NCBI GenBank assembly: GCA_043228905.1 | Contig: JBHGNT010000010.1 | Span: forward strand, 7,750,001-7,814,000 | Direction of reading: 5' to 3' | DNA from: Azolla caroliniana | Lineage: Eukaryota > Polypodiophyta | Length of the DNA stretch: 64,000 bases | In this document: positions 32,901 through 45,622 of the stretch, piece by piece | How the letters are laid out: each line of letters opens with the position of its first letter | Numbering within the stretch: position 1 is the first letter of the stretch | Program-made: the position numbers and the translations under genes | The notes under the pieces: model-generated | What the model saw: only the letters and a program-made list of their open reading frames with translations | What the model was told of the DNA's origin: nothing | The model's database searches: none

Positions 32901-35051
32901 TAAGCGATGATGAGAAGAACTCTGAAGAGACTTTGAGGCTCTATAGTCAAAGCATCATACTTTTGGCATCTGTTTTTGTTTGCCACCAAAGTCCAATTCC
33001 CTTCCACTTATGTGGATTGCACATTTGGCTTGACTGATTAGTTCTTATTTTGTCATTTTCATTCTTTATCTAATCTCAAATTTTGACAATTCTAAAGATG
33101 ACAGGAAACACTTCATATGGTATGAGTCAGTAATTCTTAATCATAAAATTCCTGTATTTAAAATAACTTTCCTCAAAGACCATTGGGATACCATTTTGCA
33201 TACTAAGGTTGCTGAATTTGATAATGAGGAATTTCTATTCATTGACAACAATGCAGAAGCGAGACTTGATGAAATTTGTGAATCATATCAGAAGAGTTTC
33301 CACTAATATTTTGCAATTGAAACTTTTAAACCCGTTTGGTTTGTTTCCACAATCTAGCCTGTGCTCATGTTTCAAGCCTTTGGCTTGATTGAATGGTTTC
33401 ATTTAATCATTTTAACACAGCTTAACAAGGTGAAGAGCATAATGCCTCGGTTTTTCCAGAATGTGTGGTTCTTTTCATGCCAATTATAGCATATGTTGCA
33501 TTTTTTTAGTGTGTCACGCATTATATTATGCATGACATTTTTTTGGTAGCCTAAATTGCATGTTCAGTGTCCTATGGTTGTTGTAGGAGAATTAACTATT
33601 TTTCTGCTTAAGTGTAGCTATTCTAAGAAATAATTCCATTTGATGAAGTTCGTCTCTATGTTGAAATTAAGCACACTATATATATCACAAAACAGATATT
33701 TATTTGCTAATAGTGGGTTACATAGCCAAGGCTTGCAAACACACAATTTGCATTGATCAAGAGGTCTCCAGATTGATCCAGGATACATTCCATCAAATAA
33801 TAAAAGAAAAAGTGAAAAGATGCAATAGTCAATGAATCGCTTCTTCCAAAATAAGAAAGGACAAAAAGCATGTTAGAGCTGAGATATTAACATTGAAAAT
33901 GCAATTGTTTGATGTCAAGTCAAGAGTAAAGCACGAGAATGTAGTTATTTTATTAGAAGACACGGTTTTGTCATAGCTATGTCAGGATTGTTTCGTAAAC
34001 GCACCTGGATTTTGTATTTCTGGAGGCCACACATTTCCATAAAAAGGTATGGTAAACCTGACAAGAAGAAGACACTCTCATGGAGAATGAAACTTCCAAT
34101 AGATGCAAGCTGAAATTCTGTGAAATTGTCGGTCAGGTACTACAACATTACCAATACAACAAATTAGAGTCACGGATTATCGAACATACAACAATTTGAA
34201 AGAAAACATGGTAGATTAAAAACATAGAACACAAACACAGAAACACAACCACAGTGGCTACTTGTAAAGCACTTCTTAAGCAGCATGCACAACAATAACT
34301 TGAAAGTTAAAGTATTAATGCCAAGAACATGCATCACGAATCCAGGGAGATCTCCAAGGTGTTCATTTAAAAAATTTAGCAAATGTAAGAAGTATAACAT
34401 AAAAAAAGTAGCAAGAAAGAGCCATGGGAGCTTGTAGATTGAGCAAAATCTTGATGATAAATTGAAAGTTACCAGAAAACAACTTGAAATATACAAAAAC
34501 TAAGCCAATAATATAGTACCATGAGCCATCATAGCCAAAACAGATCATGTTATCAATGCACTCTTTGTCAACCAGCAATAAAACTAGATAAAAATGCCAT
34601 GATCCTATGTTTGGAAAGAAAAGGAAGCAATCAGAAAGCTGCAAGAGAAGTACCAAACAATTAAACTAGAAAAAAAGGAAATTTGCAAGGAAAAGGGATC
34701 GAGGGAGAAAACGAGATATTCGCAAGTGAAACGAAACATAAAGAGCTTTGCATGAAGCGACATGGATGAGTGAAACCCTGGGGAGAGGGATGCATCTTTC
34801 TTGACGAATGACGGAGAATTAGGAAGGAAAGTAAGGGGTGAGAAAGATATTTGCAGATAGAGACGCGTATGAAACGGGGAAGAAGAAGAAGAAGAAAGCG
34901 CATGAAAACGATGAAAAGGTCCCCCGGGGAGGGGTACAAATCAACGTTTTAAAAAACGCACAGAAACAAGCACAGACAGAGAGAGAGGAAGAGAGAATGG
35001 CATTGCATTGCATACCTGCCAAGCTTGTTCGAGGGCCAACGTGGCCGCCAT
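26942..35051 (-). CDS. SMO2: Sterol 4-alpha-methyl oxidase, SMO2 type
   Basis: Seven exons on the minus strand: 35051-35016, 34139-34005, 30114-29969, 29878-29759, 29681-29469, 27338-27258 and 27062-26942. They join in frame to 283 codons plus TGA. All junctions are GT-AG and all phases agree. The enzyme is an ER membrane di-iron oxygenase that starts removal of the single C4 methyl of phytosterol precursors. The three His boxes are visible: HRILH (H128-H132), HSVHH (141-145) and HDYHH (221-225), plus the hydrophobic SIGSFILHESVFFLSGLPYL segment and VNLPLMMLAYPVF typical of plant SMO2. The C-terminus is ~20 residues longer than I expect and lacks an obvious dilysine ER signal. Intron 2 is 3.9 kb and intron 5 is 2.1 kb and repeat-bearing. 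A start at 35,051 gives MAATLALEQAWQ before the conserved part. Confidence 0.94.
27780..28560 (-). other. Coding-like fragments inside SMO2 intron 5
   Basis: Two minus-strand stretches read like exons of another protein. Near 27,790-27,935 one frame gives SLIEHFGWDALYAHRF and DPLAGDLEYLAAIMDQYH. Near 28,280-28,408 another gives DVHLSDDVRCVIAELCPLSHKLD and IDEERIFYIWQRLEMQ. They lie either side of a tandem-repeat block. I do not recognise the parent protein. They could be exons of a decayed gene copy nested in the intron, or alternative/cryptic exons. Confidence 0.35.
27997..28275. repeat. ~86-bp tandem repeat (3+ copies) in SMO2 intron 5
   Basis: 'ggcaggtgt.gtattcct' recurs near 28,000, 28,085, 28,171 and 28,256, giving an 85-86-bp period. 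Internal words such as 'ctgatcacggtgatccaaggtatgttgtgta' are shared by units. Confidence 0.85.
31738..31990. repeat. Possible LTR remnant in SMO2 intron 2
   Basis: The stretch starts tgttggggtatagg and includes a TATA-like tttataaagg, a CT run and 'gccctattgacaatttctgaccctttcaatagtgg'. This resembles a degraded solo LTR in composition. I could not find its right end or a target duplication. Confidence 0.25.
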
Positions 35052-35230
35052 AGCCAGGGCGGGGGAGGGTAACACTGGCTCTTTCCCTTGCCTTCTTCCT
35101 TCTTCTTCGCCTTTCCTTCCTTCGATATATTTTCCTGAAGCGATCTTTCTCTTCCTTCTTCTCTCTGTATGTATGTATCTGCAGGCAACAAAAAGCGACA
35201 GAGAAAGAGAGAGCGGAGGGGGCAAAAATA
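35052..35230 (-). promoter_or_regulatory. SMO2 5' leader/promoter-proximal region
   Basis: On the SMO2 strand this region is GA-rich (GAAGG and AGAGA runs), as is common in plant 5' leaders. No certain TATA box or start site is visible in it. Confidence 0.35.
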
Positions 35231-35307
35231 TAAATACTGAGAATATATTTCGTTTTCCTATTTCCTTTTGTTCAAAAACTCTCCATCAAGGCTACATACA
35301 TTTGTAT

Positions 35308-35332
35308 AACAAATAAATAAATAAATAAATAT

Positions 35333-35375
<43 letters not shown>

Positions 35376-35426
35376 TCTATTTATTTATTTATTTATTTAT
35401 TTATTTATCTATTTATTTATTTTATT
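35308..35426. repeat. (AAAT)n/(ATTT)n microsatellite with inverted junction
   Basis: Five to six AAAT units (35,308-35,330) run directly into a long (ATTT)n array with a few ATCT variants. The left part is complementary to the right, so a short AT hairpin could form. It sits about 250 bp upstream of the SMO2 start. Confidence 0.95.
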
Positions 35427-38400
35427 TACTATACAAATGTAGGTAGGCTTTTGTGGATGGGGATGGAAGGCCTCACTAATTTTAGCATATGAATCAAAAA
35501 TCAAATCTTTTTTGCATCCATCCATCCACATGTAGTGTACCCACCACCACCTCTTGACGCCTCGACTCGTCACGTGCTCCCTGCGGCTGCCATCTCGAAA
35601 ATCGAAAACTCGTGTTTGTTTCCCTATCGTTTCACATCTCCATATCAACCACACCTGCGTCTAATCTAGCCGAGTCGTTTCACAAAAGCCATTAGCAATG
35701 CTCCGCTTGTTCATTGGCATGTGCAGTGCCCCTATTACGGATCGAACTAATGATGAGCCAAATAATAAGAGAACACAGAGAAGAATAGATTAAGGGTCCT
35801 TAACCACACCAACTACCCCCAAGCGAATGCAATGCAGTGAGGCAAATATATAAAATACCATCAATGCCCCACACCATTGAATATTGTCCCTTGGTTGTTG
35901 AAATAACAAATCCGAAGAAGAGAGTTTAGCTTCACTAACAAAGTCTCCACGAGTGTCTTTAGATGTTGTAATGAAGAGGGTAGCCAGTTTCCTCTATATA
36001 GTTGAACACCTAAGGCTCTCGTACCACCACATGTTCTCACATGTCATAGGTCCTTATGGGTTTGTCCTAGTTCCTAGGATAATTAAATTTCCAATTTTCA
36101 TATCCTTAATCCATTAAGTTTAGCCACAAAATTCATTTGTAAAGGTTACGTATAACAATGCAAAGGCAACTTCCGCTCGAAAGCACCAAGTTCGCTTTTT
36201 CAAGCAATTCAAGTGCCAACGAACCTAAAAATGAAAATGTGTGGGTTCAAACAAAATGAATGGGGCATTCAAAAAAACATTATTACAATTAATGAGAAAG
36301 TGCATACTTGGATGCTTAATATGTTCTTGTGTGTGTTATCCTCATCAACCGCCCCTCTCAAGGTCCCAATACATCTAACTCGCTCCTAACAAAATATGGC
36401 GATTTGGTTTATTCGTTCGAAAAGAGGACATGAATTGTTTGGCTAACAAGTAGCCTTACCACTGTCCTATTGAAATGAAGAAGAGCCTTCTCATTCGTGT
36501 GGGCCAATCTATGAACTTTTCAAGCCTAGGATCAAGCTCCTCAAAAGTTACGTTGTTGAGAACCCCAAAAAAGACTACATCTACCATTCCAATCTCTTGT
36601 CAAGGTACTCATCTTGTTTCTCAAGAAGCCATATGGATCATTCTATCTTTGAGTTGCCATCGTCAGCTAAATCACTTAACCACCATGAATCTATATCCCT
36701 TACTTTTTATTAAGAGCTTCTAAGCCACCTTATGAGATAGTCTTCTCTAAGACCAGCCTACACGACACCTAAAACATAGTTCACATCGAGCAATGACGAG
36801 TGAAAAACTAAAATGCAAACCTACAATGAGCATGTCAAATACATGGTAATGTCATTTGGACTTACAAACACATCAATCATCTTTTAGTACAGGGTGAATG
36901 TCATTTTCTGAGAATAAATGGACCAGTTCACCCATTTGAACATCTTGGTCTTCACACAAACTTCACATTACACATACATATGTTTGCTTCATCCTTATCA
37001 AGCTCCACAAACACAAGTATGTTACACTAGTCCCTTAGTGATACCACAAGGACATCCAATGAGATGTAATTGAACCACAAAAACTCCAAAATAACATAGT
37101 TTTGGACTGTGGTTGGTATGTTTCTCTCATTTCTAATGGTTTCAAACAAAATATAGTGAAAACTATCGCCTTTGTGTTCTCAATATACACTCTTGAATTT
37201 CAATACATTCAGACTACCTTTTCCATAACAGTTATTTTGCAAAATGTTTGCAAGAAATGACCATAAGCATAATATGATCATATTTATGAGAAGCAAAACC
37301 TTAAGCAAAACCTGCAATTGGTGAATATCCAGTTGGAAAAGTGTACTAACAAAAATGGTTTAAATGAAATAAGTTTAGAATTATCACATTTAGAGTTTCC
37401 AAACCTTTCATAGAAGCTGGAACCACTGTCGAAAGGCTAATATCCTCTTGGAAAAGTATATGGACTGGCCATGTTATTCCATACATTTGAAATGAAACTT
37501 TCAGTATTCCAATTAAAGAAATTGAGACACTGTTGAAAGTACAAAATGGCCATTCTTATGTGCACATTTTGGAAGCCCTTCTAAAACATACGAAAACCCA
37601 ATATACATGTTATCTTGTAAATGTTGATCAACACCTGTCCATCACAAAAGTCACCTAAAACACCAATGTATGGTCGGTCAATCATGATGGTAGCAAAGTT
37701 GGAGCAACTTCCATTGATTGACCAACCAATGTCAACATCTTCTACTAAGGCTCCGCAACAAATTCAAAAGTGAATCCTCTGTTTCACTAAAAGCCATTGC
37801 ACAATGCATACTTGAAGTTATATCAGGGTTCTTAAGAAAACAACTTCTGGTTCAAGTCTTCAGATGCATTGAAGTCGTCTCCTGTTCCTATATCTATAAG
37901 AACAAAAAAATCAAATAGCTTTTTAGGGAACAGCAAACTTACCATTTACTACAACATTAATTTATTCTGACATTAGAATGTACTGGATAGAAACTATCAC
38001 TCATAAAAAATAAATAAAGATGAGTAATAACAAGAAGAAAATCCACTAAAATGTTTAGCAGGACTGAGAGATTGTAGACAAAGAAAAGTAAATGTGGCAA
38101 CAAGAAATCTTCAAATATTTTTTACATATTGTACATTACCTCATAAACGTACATATATAGATCAAGATATTAACAGATAATGATATATAAACATGCACAC
38201 ATCTACAAATGCGTAAATATATCATATATCCACTGCATATAGCCCCCATCTCAGTCAACTCACTTGCCCCCACCATCCTTCCAATCCACCATTTCACGTA
38301 TAAACATGCACACGTCTACGAATGCGTAAATATATCAGAGGTTTTGACTTGTTCACATGTCATGCGGTGCTGCATGTGGCCCATATCTCCGTCAGCTCAC

Positions 38401-40828
38401 TTGTCCCCATCATCGTTCCAATCCAATCCACCATTTCATATATAGACATGCACACATCTACCATACACATAGTTTTTTGATTTCTTATGTCATGCGCTGT
38501 GTATGGCCCATCCCTGTCAGCTCACTTATTCCCATCCTCATTACACCATTTCATGTTACTATCTAGTATTAGTTATACATGGCTCTCCATGATACACATT
38601 ATACCTCCATATTTTTAAATGAAATAATAGATGCAGCTCTATGGTATCTACCTGACCATCAATGAGTGGAAATCAAAGAATGTTTCCCATAACATTCCAT
38701 ACCCAAGCATTTACACATGGACATTAATGTGGATGACAAGAGAACAAAAAATACTAATATCTCAGAACAAGTGAATATAACTGAGACGTACATTTAGAAT
38801 TTATACCAACATCCAATTTGAGATGTTATTAGCTGGTTTAAGATTTTATTTGCATCTAGTCATGAACAAATTTCTACATTTCAGCTGTTTCTGGAAGTTT
38901 TTCCAGGATACAGCTCTTCCTTCCCCAATCTCATTGTCTTCCTAAACTTGTCCCATTCCTAAGTCCCAGGCAGTCCTAAACTGCACTACATCAACTATGG
39001 ACTTGTCCATAAATAACCAGCTTATTACAGCAAATTACTCATTACCACTGGTAATGGTTTCCTCTGCGCATATGTTTGGAAGATCTTCCCACATATGCAG
39101 ATACCCTAGGTTTTTTGCTTCTAGCTTAAATGTTTTGAAGATGAACTTACATATTTTGCTGCCACAGCACCATTACCATCTCTTACATGTATGTAAGCTA
39201 TTCCCACTTCTCTTAACAACATTCCACCATTTAGAGAGAGTTTTTCTCAGGGTACTAGAGCAGGCTCTGATAGACCCCCTGGATGCACGTGCTTCAAATC
39301 GAGTTTGCAGGATTTGTGCTTTGCAGTAAAGTTTCAGTCAGTCTCCTTTAGGTTGCATAGAACTTGTTGAGGCTGCAAGGATCTTGAAAGACTTTATCAA
39401 TGATTGGCCCATCTAGGGGTCAGCAAACCTATGAGAATAGACTTTTTATCCGATCATTTTTCTCCCATACATTCAGCTAGTTTTTGTATTGTTTAAACTA
39501 TTGATAGTTTAAGCTGTGACAGGCCCTTGCCATTGCATGAAGAATCCAATTGTCTTCTGCTCTTTAGCAAACACCATTTTAAGTAACTTGTCCATCTCTA
39601 TTGATGCATGCCTTGGTTGGGTTGCCAATTGAAAGAAGCTTGGTGATCTTTGGTAGATTTTCTACTCGTGATTATGACTTGTCAGTAGGTTCAGTTGTTC
39701 ATCGATCATTTCCAGAATTCTGATAGTCATGAAAAATGGTGTCAAGTCTTGGCATTACCAGTTTGTACTACCCTCCCTCCATACAAGCTGCAGCATATCT
39801 TACATAAATTTAGGATTATGTATTGTAAATCAGTGTGTATGCATAGTACATATTCTCTCAGCTCTATTCTGTAATTTCTTACCTTTCTCAATGTTTCATT
39901 CATTGTCTTCAAGTAACATCTAATTTTAGAGAGATGAATAGCAATCTACGATATTTACCATAAAATTCAATAACTTGCCAGCTTCAATTTAGCCATCCCA
40001 ATGTGATAAAAATTGGCACTTTCTTTACATTACATTCATGTCCATCCATACAAGGTATAGAACGCATTCCATCAATCCATACAAGGTAAGGTACGATATA
40101 GAGAGGTGCACAAAATCATGACAAATAATGTGTTCTGCTTTCTACATCAATCTAACAACATCCATGCATGGAAAGACACCATAATAGGAGGGGAGGGAGC
40201 CTCACATCCACGGCATCCATGTAAAATCAGCAGCCAATTAGACAGGAGATGAAAGCATAGCATCTACAATATCTACATGACATCACGCCTACAGGTTATA
40301 GCAAAATGTAGCACATTAGAAGGGGAGAAAATAGTTCACAACTATGGATTCCAAGGTTCAAGAGTTACTTACAAATGACCTGCTTAATGTAACTACATAT
40401 AAGCGATACGTTTTATGCTTATCAGTACAAAATATCAAGTTCGTTTTGAATAGCTCATTAAGAGCCTTTTCCAAGCATTGAAATTCTCTAGCTGTCATTG
40501 AGTAGTACGCAATGCCCTTGGTATAACCACGTTGAAGGGTATGGAAGCCCTTTTCTATGGGGTGGCTCTACTTCAAATTTCAATAATAGCGCAGTTATCT
40601 TGGAAAAAATATAACTCCTTGGTTTACATGTAAATAATTATAGAATCACGAAACGGTTTGTTTGTATACTGCCATCTTTTTACACCTATTTGAGATCAAG
40701 TAGGGCAGCAGCTTTATATCATGAAGACTAAATTTGCACTGTTTTTCATGAAATAGATATATTTTTGCCTAATTGAAGCTCATATTACTGACAAACTACA
40801 ATAAGGAACACATCAGCAAGAGCATATA
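35427..40828. other. Intergenic DNA between SMO2 and SKA2-like genes
   Basis: The two genes point the same way (minus), so this holds the SMO2 promoter and the SKA2-like 3' region. The stretch 35,742-36,400 has LTR-like features on the minus strand ('acctaaggctctcgtaccaccacatg...ccttatgggtttgtccta'), loosely similar to 43,310-43,380. An imperfect tandem repeat lies at 38,190-38,560. I see no supported gene. Confidence 0.5.
38190..38560. repeat. Imperfect tandem repeat (three diverged copies, ~100-160 bp)
   Basis: 'aacatgcacac.tctac.aatgcgtaaatatatca' occurs at about 38,190 and 38,303. 'gtcagctcacttgtccccatc ... caatccaccatttca' style segments occur near 38,255, 38,392 and 38,516. Confidence 0.8.
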
Positions 40829-42203
40829 CTAACAACACACTAGACACAGAAAGGAATCTAGTAGCTTGGAGGTACCTGATTGTAACTGATCATTCCACTC
40901 TTGGATCACCTGCATTAGTAAAAAGGCAAATTAAAGAAGATAATATATTTCATCTTCAAATTATCTAATCTTTGATCGTTGGAATATTCACCTTCATGAA
41001 TGAGCAGTATATATCATCATCAGCATCACACGAAATTGGCGCACCAGTTCGAGCATACATGCGCCGAGCTACTGCTCGATTGCCAATCAGAACCTCTTTT
41101 GTCTTGTCAATGAGATCCTATGTCAGAAAAGTTAAATTAAGATAGAGAAGTGAGAAATATCAATTTTTAAAAACGATAATGAAAAACAAGGTATGTCTAC
41201 TAAAGCTGGACTGATTTGAGTACTTTTTTGGTAACCATAAGTTTGAGGAAGTACAAAAAAATCAAAACGTGGTAATCATATTAAAAAAACAGTACCAAAA
41301 ATCAAATATTACTAGCTCAAAAAAACAAGTTGAGGACTTGTTCAGAGGCTACACGATTGAGGAGTATAATGATCAAAATATAGTAATCAAAACTGCAAAA
41401 AATATATTTTGGAATTAAAATATGGCAAAAGCAAGCTGTGTATTTGATGGCATATAAGATTTAGTGCGAGATAATTTAATTTCAAAAGCAGTATAAAAAA
41501 TCAAATATGGCTACTAAATTTAAAAATTTCCCAAAGCATATTATGTACTTGCTTGGTAGCTAGAAGATTAAAAAGTACAATGGATTCAAAAACTAGTAGA
41601 GTTTTCGGGCTACAATATTCTTTCTAGATATGGCAAACAGAACTCAAAAGGAGCAGTAAATTAAAATTAACCTCTACTGAAATTCAAGAAACTAACTGAG
41701 AACGTACTTGCTTGGCATCCATAAGCTTTTCACAGTCATGTTCAATCTGTGGAAGTTCATCTTGAATTTTCTTGATGCGTATTAGAAGCTTAAATGGATC
41801 CACCTGCCAAATCCATGAAAAAAAATTCAAGTTAAAACATAACAATAGGAAACCATGGGTATAGAGCGGAAAAATATACATCACGCAGCACAAAAAGATA
41901 AAGGAAGACAAGTTCATGAAAACGGACAAACCTGCTTTCCACTGAATTCTGTCTCTAGTTTTCCTTGCACATACTGTAGGAATGTGGTAAGAGGAAGAGC
42001 GGGTAGAAGGAAAAAAAAAACACGAAGTCAAGATCGTTATGAGAGAAAGGAAACGAAGCCAAAACGTTCAGAGATGCGAAATAAAAATAAAAATGCAAGA
42101 AACGAAGTAGGAAATGAGGAGGAGGAGATCATACGGAGAGGTCATTCTTGGCTTTGATGAAGATCTGCTCGAGGCTGTCGATGGCGATGGCGGATGTCTT
42201 CAT
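40829..42203 (-). CDS. SKA2: Spindle and kinetochore-associated protein 2 (SKA2)-like
   Basis: Five exons on the minus strand: 42203-42135, 41973-41932, 41803-41708, 41117-40992 and 40909-40829. They join, all in phase 0, to 137 codons. The pattern matches the short plant SKA2 family: N-terminal IDSLEQIFIKAKNDLSYVQGKLETEF, then VDPFKLLIRIKKIQDELPQI, KLMDAKQ-DLIDKTKEVLIGNR, and a C-terminal VIQEWNDQLQ helix. SKA2 is a small coiled-coil subunit of a complex that links kinetochores to spindle microtubules in animals; the plant role is inferred by homology. Start: the first ATG, with exon 1 length and donor consistent. The last exon reads through a potential donor (CAG|GTACCT at 40,876-40,875) to a TAG at 40,829, giving a hydrophobic, Cys-containing tail that may be replaced by another exon if that donor is used. 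Confidence 0.85.
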
Positions 42204-42285
42204 CAAAGTTACAGTTGAGGGGAGTGCAACGTATTCTTCGTTTGCCGCCACAAAAATCGCCGAAGGATCTCCCGAGTAATGATCA

Positions 42286-42460
42286 TACTATACTATACTG
42301 TACTGTACTGTAAACACCGGAGAAAGCACGCAGAAACAGAGAAGGAGGAGCCCGCAGAGAAACACAGAGACAGAGAGACGAAGCACATTCAAAAATTTCC
42401 CCCCCCCCCAAAAAAGTTTTCTCTCTGCTTTTTTTTTTTCCTTTTTTAAAACACTTTATT
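42286..42460. repeat. Simple repeats upstream of the SKA2-like gene
   Basis: TACTA/TACTG units (42,286-42,313) and homopolymer C, A and T runs (42,400-42,440) lie in the probable promoter of the SKA2-like gene. Confidence 0.85.
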
Positions 42461-43802
42461 CACTTCACTTTTTTTCTTTTTCCTTTTTCTTTTATTTTAG
42501 ATAAAACAACATTGGACGGTCCCGATCGTCTAGAATTTTCCGAGACGAGTTCAGGGCCGTCCAAGCCCTAGATTCACGAACTCTCACTATTTAATGTTTA
42601 TGTATCAAATAGTGACGAGGCACTCACCACTCGTTCCGACCGGTCAAGTCAAGTCAGGTTGGGTCAATTCTGGTCGGGTCAGGGCAGGGCAGCTCAGACG
42701 GCCATTTGTTCGAAACTAAACGATCTCTCTCTAAGTAATGTACATAATGTAAACACTCGAGAGTCGAGACTCGTTCTGTCATGTCAGGTCCGGTCAAGTT
42801 AGGTCAAATGCACTTAAAATATTTCATATTAAGAAAGAGTGTGCAATGTGCATAGAAGGTTCTTAGCATCTATCATCAAATGCACTTAAAATATTTCATA
42901 TGATTTCTGGCATACAAATTCACTAATTCAATGTGGGATGAAAGGTCCTCATGTAAAGTTGGTTCTCAAACACGTGCACAACACACCTCATGCCAATTCT
43001 AGAGTTATTTACAGACACTTAAATCATTTGGAACAAATTGGTATTGTTAGAGCTAGATCCTAATGTCAACATAGGATAAGGAAATATAAATAGATAAGAG
43101 AGGAGAGGAGAGTGAGAAAGAAGGGTGTCGACCCACCCGGCCGAAGGGATCGAGACGGACTCGAGCCTCGATCGACATCCCATACCACCGTCGTGGCATC
43201 AAGTCGCACCTGGTACTGGCGCGCTCGCTTCAAGAGTTGAGCACCATGAGGACAGAGTCTTGACGTAGTCGATAATGTGTCAAATGAGGGTAGTTAGGCC
43301 TCATATTTATAACCAGACCTAAGGCCCCCGTGCAAGTTCACACTTGGCCTTTATGGGTTGTCTCAGTCCCAACTATTAAAAGTAATCCTTCCCTTCTTTA
43401 CACTCTTGTTTAACCCTTACACTTTATCCACATATATAGAATACTACGGTACAATCTTACCACGGGATATTATATGGTCATGCCCGTAACAGGTATAACT
43501 AATGACATCCCTATAAAACTTTAATGGCATAATTAATGGCCCTCAACAAAAAAGTCATTTGGTTTGAGTTTAAAAAGAAATTCTTATAATATATCTTATT
43601 TATACTTATCAAATATGTGCGTATATGTTTTATTCAATTCTTTAGAGCACCAACAAATGTTACATCTTAGATCAAAGCTAATCTATGCTTCAATGGTAGC
43701 GACACCAACTTCAAGGCCTGCACAAACACCAACACCTGCTTCTGTTACCGATTAGGAACACGGTCTACAGTCAGTCCTTCGACCTAGACCTCAAAGTGAT
43801 TG
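42461..43802. other. Intergenic DNA with possible LTR remnant
   Basis: No gene is supported. A near-repeat 'catcaaatgcacttaaaatatttcatat' occurs at 42,805 and 42,875. The stretch 43,060-43,560 has LTR-like composition (GA-rich run, 'ggcctcatatttataaccagacctaagg', 'tgggttgtctcagtccc') and may be a decayed minus-strand solo LTR; its ends are unclear. Confidence 0.45.
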
Positions 43803-44212
43803 TGTTGCAGCAAATGGTATCGTCGTAGCATAATACTTAGTGGGATACCTCCCGTATCCTAGTAGCGTATAAGGGAGACGGCTACTACCGAACTCCTTAG
43901 ACAATGGACTAGCAACCACACTGTTACTCACGCCTACACTCTTACGACTACGCTACGCCACCCAAGAATCACAGACACACAGTAGATTAACCACAGATAC
44001 ACACAGGAATCGGAGAAGATAGAACTCTATTAAAATACGCCTTTTACATTCAAAATTACATGCTACCTCTATCAAAGGTTTTCTGCCCTTTATATACGTA
44101 GGGTCTTTTAGTCGTTCACGCTTCCCACGTGAACCATTTACATGCGTTACAATATTACTCTATTCTATATTACTGCGCTCTTGTCCGTCGGTTACTATTC
44201 CGGCGGACAACA
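43803..44212 (-). repeat. gypsy-A 3' LTR (410 bp)
   Basis: On the minus strand it begins TGTTGTCCGCC (44,212) and ends GCTGCAACA (43,803), a 5-bp TGTTG/CAACA terminal inverted repeat. The bases just before it (44,213-44,254) match the bases just before the plus-strand LTR at 62,247, which fixes the border. The flanking pentamer GATTG (43,798-43,802) would be the target duplication; its partner is not in the window. Confidence 0.75.
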
Positions 44213-44259
44213 CCTGGCACGCCTGTGGGACAGTGCCATGGCATGTCGAACCCACCCCT

Positions 44260-45622
44260 TTAATGTTCCTCCAAAATGGCCCTGATGTTTGGTTCTGCTA
44301 CGGTGTCCGAGTCCGGGGACGGCGTAGGGCCCGTAGGTGCGTCGTTGTGTGGTTCCCTTGCTTGGTCGGGAGGGCTTCCCATGGTGTCGTTGGCGTCCTG
44401 TGTGGGAGGTCCGGGTTCTACTGGCTCTTCTTGGGCTATTGGTATTGGTTCAGCCATCCACGGGCTTGCGGTAGGTCGTGGCTCTGTTTCGTCCGTCATT
44501 TCCTCCGTGATGTTGGTCGTCGGTGTATGCTCTAGAGAGTGGGGTTGCGGTTCCTCTTAGTCTGAAACGTCCTCCGTGATGTCGGACGTAAGCGTATGCT
44601 CCGGTGGGTGAGGTTCCTCTTGGTCGGTGGTTTCGTTGTTTGGTATTGCGGGGGACTCCGCTCGCCATTCTGTGCTGTTCACCGTAGTGGTAATTTCTGG
44701 TGACATGGCCTAAGGTTCCTCTTGTTCGGCAGTATCCGAAATTGGTATCGCGATGGATTCCTTGTTTGTTCGTGTGCTGCCGGCTTGCATGTTCTAGTAA
44801 AACATGTCCTCTTGACTTTCGCCAAAATCATCTAGTAGTTGCACGAGTTCCTCGGAATGTTGGTCCGCTAGCGTGCGATAGTCCTGCGTTAGGTCCTCGC
44901 GTACTGCCGCAATGCTTTCCTCATTGAGTTTGTAGAACCCTAGGCCGTCTTTCCTTCGGTTCTCCTAGTCCGCCTGGTACGTATGCAATTCCGCCGCTTG
45001 TGCAGCCCACGCCATCCATCCTTTGTCTAGCGCCGATTTTAATTGCGCAGTAAACCTCTCCCGATTCGTTTGCAGAAGGATGCAAACGTTGTCTGTTATG
45101 GCTTGGCAACGGTTGCGTGCTTCTTCTAAAGATTTCTTGAGGTTTGCAATTTCTTCTTGACTAACCGCCGCCGCTTCCTCATAAGTGCTCCTCATCCTGC
45201 GTAGAGCTGAGATTCCTTCGAATGTAGTTCTTCCAGTTTTCCCATTTCATTGTTTAGGCAGATTTCTAGCTAATGTCTCCTCTCTTGTTCTCCAACCAGC
45301 TGCTCGTCGAACCATGCTTTCTTCTCCAATAAGGCCCGGAGTCCCGCGATTGCCACTTCCGATTTTTTCACTTCCTCCCGTAATTGGGCATTTTCTTCTT
45401 TTGTCTGGGTGTGCTGTGTTGTCTCCGCTGCGAGTTTCTCTTCAAGGGTCTTCACTGCCTTTCGGCCGTTGGCCCGGATGTTCTTTTCTCTATCCGAGGA
45501 CTGGTGAAGTTCGGCGCAAAGACGGTCAATCTCTAATTCCGCCAATTGCACGGCTTGTTTCAGTTTCGAGGCAATGGCGGTCTGAGCTTCAATTTCTTCC
45601 CTTAGGGCTTTGATGGTGTTGG
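44260..45622 (-). pseudogene. gypsy-A third ORF, C-terminal part
   Basis: After the copia-1 insertion point the frame continues as a long predicted coiled coil (ALREEIEAQTAIASKLKQAV ... KTLEEKLAAETTQHTQ ... NAQLREEVKKSE, 45,290-45,610). A second helical stretch follows (EEIANLKKSLEEARNRCQ, 45,000-45,195), then ENRRKDGLGFYKLNEESI and an acidic/proline-rich tail ending IRAILEEH before a stop at 44,260. A few stops and frameshifts occur (near 45,270, 44,970, 44,800). The ENRRK..GFYK block and the terminal IxxILxE(H/D) are shared with the copy at 60,995-62,153. Confidence 0.7.

Noticed and set aside
38997-39329. Plus-strand 110-codon frame in the SMO2-SKA2 spacer
   Set aside because: His/Leu-rich composition from AT-rich DNA, no domain, no splice or leader context.
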